This document shows, piece after piece, positions 1 to 10,001 of a stretch of 64,000 nt of DNA. Origin of the DNA: Narthecium ossifragum (taxonomy: Eukaryota > Streptophyta > Magnoliopsida > Dioscoreales > Nartheciaceae); NCBI GenBank assembly GCA_963920575.1, contig OY986968.1:3301001-3365000 (forward strand), given 5' to 3'. Under the pieces are notes generated by a model that saw only the letters and a program-made list of their open reading frames with translations, was not told the DNA's origin and ran no database searches. A program made the position numbers and the translations under genes. The number at the start of each line of letters is the position of its first letter. The first letter of the stretch is position 1.

Positions 1-344
1 CGGCGGGGGCGTCGGGGATCCGATGACGGACGGCACAGTGACATCGATCTGACGGGATTCGATGCTGTCCAGTCCCGTCGCCGATCTCCGCTTTCGAGTC
101 CGCCGTCGATCGGGAGATCATCGGCATCCGTCGGTGATGGGGATCCAGACCACGTCATGATGTTGTCGGCGTCGGTGATCGGCGATCTCAGGATCGGGAC
201 AGGGAGTTCCGGGATCGTGACGGATGGGGATCGGGGTGGCGATGGTCGACGAGGCCAATCGGTGACTGAGAGGAGATCCGGGATCGACGCCAGATGGGGA
301 TCGGGGGCGCCGGGGAAGGGGATGACGAGATCGACGACGGAGGC
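1..344. other. GC-rich lead-in to the 66-bp minisatellite
   Basis: GC-rich DNA full of GATC and GGGGATC words, similar in composition to the minisatellite that follows. I see no gene with a recognisable product. The open frames here come from a lack of stop codons in GC-rich repeat DNA. Confidence 0.5.
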
Positions 345-720
345 GAGGAGCTCCGGGATGTCAAGGATCGCGACAGGGGCGTCGGGGAAGGGGACGGCGA
401 GATCAGGGACGAGGAGCTCCGGGATGTCGAGGATCGCGACGGGGAAGGGGGCGAGGAGCTCCGGGATGTCGAGGATCGCGCCGGGGGCGTCGGGGAAAGG
501 GACGGCGAGATCGGGGACGAGGAGCTCCGGGATGTCGAGGATCACGACAGGGGCGCCGGGGAAATGGACGGCGAGATCGCGACGGGGGCGCTGGGGAAAG
601 GGACGGCGAGATCGGGGGCGAGGAGCTCCGGGATGTCAAGGATCGCGACGGGGGTGCCGGGGAAAGCGACGATGAGATCGGGGACAACGATGAGGGAGGT
701 GATCGGGGAAGGCCGGGATC
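345..720 (+). repeat. GC-rich minisatellite, 66-bp unit
   Basis: Unit starts, recognised by GAGGAGCTCCGGGATGTC, fall at 345, 411, 453, 519 and 620. Full units are 66 bp; one is shortened by 24 bp and one lengthened by 35 bp. Read on the plus strand from 294, the first units give a charged 22-residue repeat beginning EELRDVEDRD. The 35-bp insertion breaks that phase, so this is more likely a non-coding minisatellite than a repeat protein. Confidence 0.75.
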
Positions 721-889
721 GGTGATGGCGGGGAAGGAAGAGATCGGGGAAGGCCGTAGGAAGAGGTGAGATGAGAGAGAAAGAGCTGGGGAAAATAGAA
801 AAAAGGTACAAAAACCTGGGAAAATAATAGAAAACGGGGAAAAATATTGGAAAATAGGAAAATATGTTGAGAAAATATGTGAAAATACC

Positions 890-2375
890 AAAATTATGGT
901 GAAAAGTAACTACCAAAATTGTAGAAAGTAACTACTACTAGCATTGTGGAAAGTAACTACCACTAGTATCATTGTGGAAAGTAACTACCACCAACATCAT
1001 TGTGAAAAGTAATTACCATCAGCATCATTGTGAAAAGTAACTACCACCAACATCATTATGGAAAGTAACTACCACCAAAATTGTGGAAAGTAACTACCAC
1101 CAGCATCATTGTGGAAAATAACTACCACCGACATCATTGTGGGATGTAACTACCACCAGTATTGTGGAAAGTAACTACCAAAATTATGGAAAGTAACTAC
1201 CACCAAAATTGTGGAAATTAACTACCACCTGCATCATTATGGAAAGTAACTACCATCGACATCATTGTGGAAAGTAACTACCACCAGCATCATTGTGGAA
1301 AATAAATACCACCAGTATCATTGTGGAAAGTAACTACCATCAAAATTGTGGAAAGTAACTACAACCAACATTGTGGAAAGTAACTACCACCAGCATCATT
1401 GTAGAAAGTAACTACCACCAGCATCATTGTAGAAAGTAACTACCAAAATTATGAAAAGTAACTACCACCAAAATTGTGGAAAATAATTACCACCAAAATT
1501 GTGGAAAGTAACTATCACAAAAAATTGTGTAAAATAACTACCACAATTGTAGAAAGTAACTACCATAATTTTTGAAAAGTAACTATTTTTTTACATATTT
1601 TTTTGTGCAAAGTAACTACCGGAATTTTGGAACGTAACTACCACAATTATGGAAAGTAACTATCACAAAAAATTATCTAAAATAACTATCATAAAAAATT
1701 ATGGAAAGTAACTACCACGAAAAATTGTGGAAAGTAACCAACCACAATTTTGAAAAGTAACTATTTTTTACATATATTTTTTTTGAAAAGTAACTATTAT
1801 AAAAAATGTGAAAAGTAACTACGAGAATTGTGAAAACTAACTATCAAAATTTTGGAAAGTAACTACCAACTGGAAAGTAAGTACCAACTGGTAGTTACTT
1901 TTCAGTTGGTACTTACTTTCCGTTGGTAGTTACTTCTCAGTTTGTACTTATTTTCTAGTTGGTAGTTACTTTCAAGTTGATAATTACTTTCCGTTGGTAG
2001 TTACTTCCCAGTTGGAACTTACTTTTTAGTTGGTAGTTAGTTTCCAGTTGATACTTACTTCCCAGTTGGTACTTACTTTCCATTATTCCTTTATTTTTCT
2101 TGAATTTTTCTCATATATTATACTTTTTTTTCATTTTTCCTTTGTTTTCATAACTACCTCGGAAAGTAACTACCGTGGAAAGTAACTACCGCGGAAAGTA
2201 ACTTCCATATTTCATGAAAGCAACTATCATATTGTATGAAAAGTAAGTTTCATAATTTTCACAATATTTTCCATTATTGTGGAAAATAACTACCACCAGT
2301 ATTGTGGAAAGTAACTATCAAAAGTATTCTAGAAAGTAACTACCAATATGGTGGAAAGTAACTACCAATATTTTC
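890..2375. repeat. AT-rich minisatellite with an internal inversion
   Basis: Dozens of degenerate copies of a 24-29 bp unit with the core GTGGAAAGTAACTACCA, often followed by CCAGCATCATT. Between about 1880 and 2085 the orientation flips, and the complementary core GGTAGTTACTTTCC is seen with a CAGTTGGTACTTA variant. Forward units resume at about 2160. A non-repeat segment of about 75 bp (FTTATTTTTC-like AT-rich text with TCTCATATAT) occurs at 2082-2153 and again at 2374-2446, so the block has also been duplicated on a scale of about 290 bp. Confidence 0.8.
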
Positions 2376-2654
2376 CATTATTTTTTTATTTTTCCTGAAT
2401 TTTTCTCATATATCATACTATTTTTCTTCATTTTTTCTTTGTTTTCTCTCTCCCCATTACTTACTCCCTCCAACATTTTTTGTTTTATTTTTTCCGACGG
2501 CTTAGAGTCGTCGGAGATTGATCGCCGGCGAGGAGGGACGATCGGCGGTCGGGGAGATTGGAGGAGAGGTCGGTCGAGCTGGGGAGTCAATCCAACGGAT
2601 GTGATCGTGCCGTTAACTGGCGGTTTAATAAACCCAAGCAAAGAGGACAAATAA

Positions 2655-3590
2655 TCCGCATTTCAGACTTTACTGAAACAATCTACAAGAGAAATAAGCT
2701 CTAAGTGGCAAAGCAACAAGCAGATGAAGAACAACCTCAAGGCCGCTCTGTCTTTGGCTACCTGAGCTTAACTCACATACCCTCTTGAAGAAGAAGCGAT
2801 TTTGGTTTTCATGGGCTACCCAACAAGCAGTCACACACAATGGAGAACATCGGCAAATCACACACAATGGAGAACATCAGCAAATAAAATGGGAGATTAA
2901 ATGGCATGGGATTCAAATGAAGTACATATTTAACAGCTTGAGAGCTAAAAGGGAATAGAGATCGAGTTGGGGTGGGTACCGGGGGTAGGGGTATGGATAC
3001 ATATAAATACAATAGGGGTAGTTTAGTCCAATAAAAGTTTAGAGACCTAATGATAAGTTGGTATCTTATAAAAGACTTATTGGTAATTCTCCCTATTTTT
3101 AATTAGGAATTCTAAGGATGAAACATGCATACGAAGTTCCCATAAGATTTTGCTCCCAGAGGAAACAGAGGACCTTATCGATGAAGTACTTCTGCTACCA
3201 TACAAGGTCTTTACGTGAAATATTAGAAAGAATTTCAAAGGAAACAGAGGACCTCATTAATTATATACAGGCATAAAGCCAACAACCACACTTATCTCAA
3301 GCAACAGAAATCGAAACACATACCCCACAACTCTCAGAATTCAGCAATAAATACAAGGCTACATTCACAAATAGCATTATCTCTTTTTACAATCATACTT
3401 TGCAATAATGCAGGCTTATCTTCTGCTTATGACCCATGCATACAAACAAGCTGGCAAAGATAGGACCAACTTAGAGCCTATCCTATATGTGATCAGTTCT
3501 TGATCAGGGCCAAGATATTACCAAGTTAAAAGCTAGTGTTTTCTCCTATTCAATGAGATTAATTACTTGAGACTCACTTGTATAAGGATC
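2655..3590. other. Non-coding stretch downstream of the xylosidase exon 2
   Basis: No convincing coding sequence on either strand. If the alpha-xylosidase gene continued, this would be its intron 2. I looked for the next conserved GH31 segment (FHQCRWGY-like) and did not see it. The rest of the gene is either deleted or lies left of the window. Confidence 0.4.
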
Positions 3591-3716
3591 AAGATCAAAA
3601 TAGCATGAGTAATGCGAAGGGGAGCTCATACAACTCATTAACAATAGGGTCCAAACCAGACTGCCAATGAGTACATACTGAATTTAATTGAAAAACAAAT
3701 AAGGGAAGAGAATTAC

Positions 3717-4399
3717 CAAGAGCCCAGTAAGGCATGGGAGCAGGACGACCGATGAGCGAAGTATATTGATCCACCACCATCAATGGCGTCGGCCCTGTAA
3801 AGAAGTAGAAATCGAGCAACCCACCGATGACCTTGTAAGTAAGAGAGCTCCCCCTATAGAAGACATCCATGCCATTGCTATTAAGCAACAGAACTCCATG
3901 AGCAGAAGGCTGTCCCTCTTCATTTCTCAGGCCCATATAAACTGGATGAGATCCATACAAATCCATGTTCATTTCTCAGGCCCATATAAACTGGATGAGA
4001 TCCATATAAGGATCATTCGGCCGTAATCGAATCCCCCCCGGCTGTGTGTTCTCGCCGAGCCCATAGTGCGCAGCACTCTTTGGCAATCTAGTAGAGATTT
4101 CCAAGTACTGATCCTTAAATACCAAGCTATTGTAAGGATCATCTTCTTTAGCACTTGTATGAAATAGTGTCTGCCCATATGATTTCCTCTTCACTTTGAA
4201 GCTAAATGGGTCTGTTTCATAGCTGAAGACAAACTCATCTCCAGAAAACTCTGATGATGTGAATGGAACAGTTGCGGTTTTCTCATCGGAGCTCTTCAAT
4301 GGTGGGGCTTGTTCTTTTGGGAGCAAGTTGTAAGGGACCTCCCATCTTTTCTTCTCTGCATCAGTTATCTGAACTCTTAAACGATCTCTAGTCTCATGC
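3717..4399 (-). pseudogene. Alpha-xylosidase (GH31, XYL1-like) exon 2
   Basis: The translation matches plant alpha-xylosidase 1, an apoplastic enzyme that removes xylose from xyloglucan oligosaccharides. Recognisable landmarks in order are [87 protein letters not shown]. The exon starts after an acceptor reading TTGTGGCAG and ends at a GTAATT donor, both with good sequence. It joins exon 1 in phase (GTC AA / G CAT gives V-K-H). The 11 residues expected between NDPY and MNMDLYG are replaced by a copy of downstream sequence that contains a stop (TGA). The catalytic GH31 region (WxDMNE) would lie further 3' and is not present. Pseudogene status is inferred from the stop and from the TE insertion in exon 1. 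Confidence 0.9.
3919..4005. repeat. 49-bp-offset direct repeat inside exon 2
   Basis: A 37-bp identical segment starting TTCATTTCTCAGGCCC occurs at about 3919 and again at 3968. The second copy replaces about 33 bp of native coding sequence without changing frame, but reads in a different register and introduces the stop codon. Confidence 0.85.
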
Positions 4400-4595
4400 C
4401 TGCCACAATTTAAATACTAGACAATCAGCAATGTTGACCTGTGTCGGCAATCAAATACTTTTCTAGGATCTAAATACAGAAATGGAACAACTGAACAAGT
4501 GACACCCTTTATTTCAAACATAGACTAAGAATCGTTTCATAATATCCTTTTAGAACAAAACAGTATGCAAACAAAATAGATTATATGGTACCATC

Positions 4596-5250
4596 TGTTG
4601 CGCCGGACGCAAGAATCCACCACCAATCGAGAAAGAAAACAAACACACCGAAGAATAGAGGGAGAGAAAATAGAAAACACACCAAGAACACAAGGGTTTA
4701 ACATGGTTCGGCAATAGCCTACGTTCACGGACGGCAGGCGAGATGAATCCACTAATCAAGATGAAGGATTACAAAGTAGGGCAAAAACCTCTCTTCAAAA
4801 CACTATTTTTATCCCTTAGATATTAGGGTTACAAACACTCTATTTATATCCCTCCAAATAACCCAAACCCGGATTAAATCTGAGCCATCGGATTTGGCAT
4901 CAAACAGGGAAGGATCGATCCCATTATAGAGGAAGGATCGATCCGTTTGCTTCAGCTTCAACGGATTCCGAAATTCCCGAGTCCGATCGATCCTACAATA
5001 GAGACGGATCGATCGGAACACAGTAGGATCAATCCTAGGAGTAGGAGCGATCTTAGGATCGATCGCTTGGTGCTTCCTCCAAAACACCGTCCTCTGTCTG
5101 GAAAAAAATGCCAAGACGGATCGATCCGTCATGGCATGTCGGAGCGATCATGCAAAGTCTGATCGATCCTTCTATAGAGAAGGATCGATCGGGTGTTGAG
5201 AAACCTAGCCAAAAAGTCAACAAATCTCCACCTTGGCGAGATTTCCAACA
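4596..5250 (-). repeat. Copia 3' LTR
   Basis: On the minus strand it begins TGTTGGAAATCTCGCC and ends GGCGCAACA (TG...CA). A purine-rich tract lies immediately upstream of it on the minus strand. It contains an array of GATCGATC palindromes at 4913-5190. The first 165 bp or so match the truncated LTR at 9382-9548. Confidence 0.85.
4905..5192. repeat. Paired GATCGATC palindrome array (copia LTR)
   Basis: GATCGATC or one-mismatch copies at 4913/4936, 4985/5007, 5119/5142 and 5161/5183: pairs offset by 22-23 bp. The last pair encloses TTCTATAGAGAA, so the whole 30-bp unit is a near-perfect inverted repeat. Confidence 0.8.
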
Positions 5251-5342
5251 TCAACCAAATAACCTCTTCATCTCCAAACTTCGAAGTAGATAGAGGCCAG
5301 CCGCCTGCAAATCGCGTTCGAAGATGCCAAACCCGAAAGTAA

Positions 5343-6119
5343 TCAAACATGCAAAATATTGACCAATTCTAAACAATGTTGGAACTTGACCCCAGTCACC
5401 ACTTTGGTTAACATATATGCAGGATTATCTGCAGTTCCAATCTTCTGAAGAAGAATGTCTCCTTCATCCAAAATCTCTCGAACAAAGTGAAACCGGACGT
5501 CGATGTCCTTCGTTCTTGAATGATGAACTTGGTTCTTTGCTAAATGTATTGCACTTTGACTGTCACAGTAGACATCAACGTGCTGCTGAGAAATTCCCAA
5601 GTCCTCAATCAAACCATGTAACCAAATAGCCTCTTTAATGGCTTCTGTCACTGCCATGTACTCCGCCTCCGTAGTAGACAAAGCAACTGTAGACTGCAAA
5701 GTCGACCTCCAACTCACTGGCCCTTTAGCAAGAGTAAAAACATACCCTGTAGTAGACCTGCGCTTATCCAAATCTCCAGCATAATCCAAATCCACATATC
5801 CAACTATATGACAATCCAGCTGATCATCACATCCAAACTTCAAACCAACATCTACAGTACCTGAGATGTACCGTAAAATCCATTTCACAGCCTGCCAATG
5901 CTTTTTCCCTGGATCATGCATGTACCTGCTTACCATACTAACTACCTGTGAAATATCTGGCCTTGTACACACCATAGCGTACATCAAACTTCCAACAACA
6001 TTTGCATACGGAACTCGAGCCATAAATTCACGCTTCTCATCCGTCTGTGGAGACAATAAAGCACTAAGTTTAAAGTGAGGGGCCAAAGGAGTACTCACAG
6101 GTTTAGCTTTTTCATCCAT
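5343..6119 (-). pseudogene. Copia RNase H / end of reverse transcriptase
   Basis: 258 codons from the C-terminal half of a copia polyprotein: the RT connection (PYANVVGSLMYAMVCTRPDI) followed by RNase H with WRSTLQSTVALSTTEAEYMA and a catalytic-type YCDSQSAIHLAKN. The frame is open to a natural end ELVNILHV-stop about 90 bp before the 3' LTR. A stop just upstream (at about 6128) separates it from the main RT block, so it cannot be made as part of a full polyprotein. Confidence 0.88.
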
Positions 6120-6128
6120 GCCGGAGCG

Positions 6129-7019
6129 CTACAGAATTTTCTTCAAATATTGCTTCTGTGACAAACAGACTGTCCCCTTCACTCTATCTCGCTCGATTTC
6201 CATGCCCAAAATTTTCTTGGCTTCACCAAGATCCTTCATCTCAAATTCAATCTTCAACTGAGCTTTGAGCTTCTCAATCTCCACCTTGCTCTTAGATGCA
6301 ATGAGCATGCCATCAACATATAAGAGCAAATATATGAAGGATCCATTTCGTAACTTCCTGAAATAAACACAGTGATCAAAATTGCTTCTTGTATACTTGA
6401 TACCTTTCATGAACTGGTCAAATCTCTTGTTCCACTGTCTTGGAGACTGTTTCAAACCATACAGAGATTTCTTCAATTTGCAAACCAAATTCTCCTTTCC
6501 AGCAATTTTGAACCCATATGGTGGAGACATGTACAGATCCTCCTCCAAATCACCATGCAAGAAAGCAGTTTTAACATCAAGTTGTACTAATTCAAGATCA
6601 AACTGAGCAACCAAGGCTAACAAAATACGAATAGAAGAATGCTTGGCAACTGGAGAAAATACCTCATTGTAATCTATTCCTTCTTTCTGACTGTAGCCTT
6701 TAGTTACAAGCCTAGCCTTGTATCTCAGATTGTCTTTTGCCAATTGATCCTCTTTCTTGGTGTAAACCCACTTGCAACCAATGACTGTCTTTCCCTAAGG
6801 AAGCTGTACCAACTCCCATGTCAAATTCTTAGAGAGAGATTGCATCTGTTCATCCATAGCCTTCTTCCATTCTACATTCTCAGAACTCTTCACTGCTTCT
6901 CTGTAAGTAGATGGAATATCATCATCAATAACTGGAAGTGCAAATGCTACCAAGTCTGTATACCTGGCATGCTTTCGAATCTCTCTTCTACGTCTATGGA
7001 CTGCAATTGAATCTGGTTG
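6129..7019 (-). pseudogene. Copia reverse transcriptase block
   Basis: The reverse transcriptase core is recognisable: KARLVTKGYSQKEGIDYNEV, QLDVKTAFLHGDLEEDLYM, LKKSLYGLKQSPRQWNKRFD. The catalytic motif reads YVDG instead of the family's YVDD, so one of the two metal-binding aspartates is lost. Upstream (6744-7019) the linker continues in the same region but with stops. Original role: copying element RNA into DNA in virus-like particles. This copy would be inactive by the YVDG change alone. Confidence 0.88.
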
Positions 7020-8513
7020 CTATGAATTCTCCTCATCTGAACTTGATTCCTCATTTTGAACATGTTTGCTATCCTTCTTCCTTTGAGCCTCAAACTCCAC
7101 CTTCTGTGAAGCTCTCATGCTAAGGCTCTCATCCTGAGAGCTCTGCAGATTTTCCTTCAACATTGAGACCTCATCAAATTTAACATCTCCGCTAACAATA
7201 ACCTTCTTGGACTGAGGGCACCAAAGTCTATATCCTTTCACACCAGTCTTAAAGCCCTAGAATAGTGCTTTCTTGGCTCTAGGATCTAGCTTGCTATCCC
7301 TGACATGATAATATGCAGGACAACCAAATATATGCAAAGAATCATAATCTGTAACAGGATGTCCAGACCATACCTCAACTGGAGTCTTTCCCTCATTTGC
7401 AGATGCAGGTAATCTGTTGATGAGATGACATGCATATGACAATGCTTCAGCCCAAAATTCCTTTCCCAAGCCAGCATTAGACAACATACACCGTACTTTC
7501 TCCAGTAAAGTACGGTTCATCCGTTATAATATCCCATTCTGTTGTGGTGTCTCCCTAACAGTGAAGTGTCTAACTATCCCTTCATCCTCACATAGCTTCA
7601 AGAAAGGATCTGATTTGAACTCACCACCATTATCAGAACGAAGACATTTAATTTTTCTACCAGTTTGAGTTTCTATCATCTTCTTCCACTTCAAAAAATT
7701 ATCTAACACTTCATCCTTATGCTTCATAGGATAAACCCAAACTCTTCTAGAAAAATCATCAACAAAGAAAACAAACCAATGCATACCTCCCAAAGATGCT
7801 GTCTTGGTAGGACCCCAGACATCTGTGTGTATGTAATCCAAAACACCTTGAGTTTGATGAACTGCAGTGCCAAACTTCACTCTAGTTTGCTTGCCCAAAA
7901 CACAGTGTTCACAGAAACTGAGTTTGCATACCTTTGCTCCTTTTAAGAAAGCTTGCTTCATCAATCCATTCAAGGCTTTTTCTCCTGCATGTCCCAATCG
8001 CATATGCCATAGTCTGGTGGTATCTTCTATCTCAGAATTTTGAGAAACAACTGCTACTCCACCTACTATAGTGCATCCCTGTAGAAAATACAAACTCTTC
8101 TTTCTAATTCCTTTCATCACCACAAGAGCTCCTGAAATAACCTTAAGAATTCCACCTTTCATTGTAACTGTGAAGCATTTAGATTCCAAAACACCCAATG
8201 ATATGAGATTCTTCTTCAAATCCGGGACATACCGAACATCTGTTAACTCTTTGACTGTTCCATCATGCATCTCCAATCGGATTTTACCTATCCCCTTCGT
8301 CATACATGCGTTATCATTACCCATATAGACTACTCCACCATCCAGCTCCTCAAAGCTGGAAAACCAATTCCTATTCGGACACATATGATAGGTACAACCC
8401 GAATCCAAAATCCACTCGTCAGTGTCACAAACCAATGTTGAACCAGTCAAAGCTATATCTGAATCTTCATCATCTGAGTGCGCTACATTCGCCTTCGAAT
8501 TCTAATTGTCCTT
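7020..8513 (-). pseudogene. Copia protease-integrase block
   Basis: Contains the GAG-pre-integrase segment (DEWILDSGCTYHMCPNRNWF and RLWHMRLGHAGEKALNGLM), zinc-binding CEHCVLGKQ, and an integrase core with HTDVWGP and RSDNGGEF as the first two acidic residues of DDE. The third acidic residue, normally in NG-x-AER, falls exactly on a stop codon: the sequence reads NGIL-stop-RMNRTLLEK at about 7523. A second stop follows KKALF at 7257. The domain order protease, integrase, then RT identifies Ty1/copia, and the wording of the motifs is closest to the Tnt1/Tork lineage. Confidence 0.88.
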
Positions 8514-9317
8514 GTTCTTCATCAACACATGACAATCTTTCTTCCAATGCCCTTTATTGTAACAATAGGAACATTCATCCTTCACATGAATTTTTCTTTC
8601 AGCCGATGCACCCCTCGACTTCGATCGGAACTTCCCATGTTTACCAAATTTCTTTTTCTATGATCTACCTCGTACGATCAAAGCTTCTGAACCTGAATCT
8701 CGATGAACTTGCTTGTCCAATTTCCGATACTCATTATTTATCAAAGCATTAGCAACATCTTCATACTTGATCTCACTTTTCCCATATAATAGAGTAGTAG
8801 TCAAGTGCTCATATGAATCAGGTAAAGAATTCAACAACAAGAGAGCTTTGTCTTCATCTAATATCTCAACTTCTAAATTTTGTAAATCAACAAGAATCTT
8901 ATTATAACCATTCAAATGCTCAGACATAGAAGTACCTCCTTTGTATTGGAAACGGAAGAGCTTCTTCTTCAAATAAAGCCTATTCTCAATGCTTTTGGTC
9001 ATAAACTTGTCCTCCAATTTCCTCCATAATTCCTTCGCTGAAGTCTCCCTCATTACAAAGTACTTTTGATCCCTTGCCAAACAAAGCCTGATAGTTCCAC
9101 ACGCCAGACGATTGATCTTCTTCCAATCTTCATCTGACATCTCCTCGGGCTTCTCTTCCAAAGTTATGTCTAGTTCTTACTGGAACAAAACATCGAAGAC
9201 CTCGCACTGCCACATTCCAAAGTTGTTAGTTCCATCAAATTTCTCTACCTCGAACTTCGTATTCGAAACTGTGGATCTGGTCGCCGGTGTAGATTTCGAC
9301 GACGACTCCTCAGACAT
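8514..9317 (-). pseudogene. Copia gag with zinc knuckle
   Basis: Gag begins MSEESSSKSTP at 9317, shortly downstream of the primer binding site. The retrotransposon capsid region follows (KFDGTNNFGMWQCEV; LWRKLEDKFMTKSIENRLYL; LLLNSLPDSYEHL), then a CCHC knuckle CSYCYNKGHWKKDC near 8540-8585. In-frame stops occur at about 9178 (after VLFQ, a codon expected to be Gln) and at about 8658 and 8503. Role: packaging of the element RNA. Confidence 0.85.
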
Positions 9318-9381
9318 CTTCTCGATGTGGATGGTGAATCAATTCCAATGCCCAGATCTGAACCTGAGCTCTGATACCACT

Positions 9382-9596
9382 TGTTGCGCCGGAAGGCACC
9401 CCCAATGCAAGAATCCATCACCAATCGAGAAAGAAAACAAACACACCGAAGAATAGAGGGAGAGAAAATAAAAAAAACGCACCAAGAACAAAATGGTTTA
9501 ACGTGGTTCGGCAATAGCCTACGTCCACGGGCGGCACGGCGAGATACTCCTCAGACATCTTCTCGATGTGCATGGTGAATCAATTCCGGCGCTACA
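9382..9596 (-). repeat. Copia 5' LTR, internally replaced
   Basis: 9382-9548 match the 3' LTR. 9545-9586 instead match 9304-9345, the gag start of the same element, including the antisense of its ATG. The end CGCTACA abuts the CCATC target duplication. The element would lack most of its U3/promoter. Confidence 0.75.
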
Positions 9597-9779
9597 CCAT
9601 CATCAAAACAAGTAATGATCTCAGAGTACAACAAAATGGTCATCCGAAACCTATATCATGGAAAAATGGCAATGTAACATGGATTCTTCAATGCATCACA
9701 AACCCAACCAAAGTGTAGCAAAAGAAAGAAAAGGGTCACATGACTCACATTGATCTTTTCCTAACTTTAATGCTCTTAC

Positions 9780-9920
9780 TTGACAAAGAGCCTCAAATGG
9801 GGTATATCAGAGCCATAGGTTGTTGTGGCCTGTTTCAGCTGCATGAGTCCTACAAGCCACCCACCATTGGTGTTCTCTTCCAGAGAAGTCAAGCGATAGC
9901 CCGAGCCTATCTTTTGACAT
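9780..9920 (-). pseudogene. Alpha-xylosidase (XYL1-like) exon 1, 3' part
   Basis: Minus-strand translation reads QKIGSGYRLTSLEENTNGG, then GLMQLKQATTTYGSDIPHL and RLFV. This is the conserved mature N-terminus of plant alpha-xylosidase. The exon ends at a GTAAG donor (9779-9775) in the same phase as the acceptor at 4400. Positions 9916-9920 (GACAT on the plus strand) are the target duplication of the Reina element inserted immediately to the right. The 5' part of this exon, with start codon and signal peptide, lies at 18928-19006. Counting the duplication once, the two parts give 71 codons plus two bases, in frame with exon 2. Confidence 0.9.
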
Positions 9921-10001
9921 TGATAGGACTCGGCGTTCCAGCCGAGTACCTAAGGCCAACCCACGCTATGCATAAACGTGGGGTGGCTTAGTCTTAGTTA
10001 G

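Larger units (their letters stand above)
4596..9596 (-). mobile_element. Ty1/copia retrotransposon, Tork/Tnt1-like, in xylosidase intron 1
   Basis: Minus-strand element with LTR-gag-protease-integrase-RT-RNase H order. It is flanked by CCATC at 4591-4595 and 9597-9601, a 5-bp target duplication. The primer binding site TGGTATCAGAGC (initiator tRNA-Met type) lies on the minus strand at 9368-9379, just inside the 5' LTR. The 3' LTR is 655 bp, but the 5' LTR is only 215 bp because its inner part is replaced by a patch of gag leader. Several in-frame stops, plus loss of catalytic residues in integrase and RT, mark it as defective. The insertion lies between XYL1-like exons 1 and 2, so it may once have been tolerated as an intronic insertion. 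Confidence 0.9.

Noticed and set aside
157..916. Long overlapping open frames on both strands (up to 172 codons)
   Set aside because: They arise from the GC-rich minisatellite and its complement. No domain, no stable frame across units.
890..2375. CRISPR-like regularly spaced repeats
   Set aside because: Units are contiguous and degenerate with no unique spacers, in a plant genome; it is a minisatellite.
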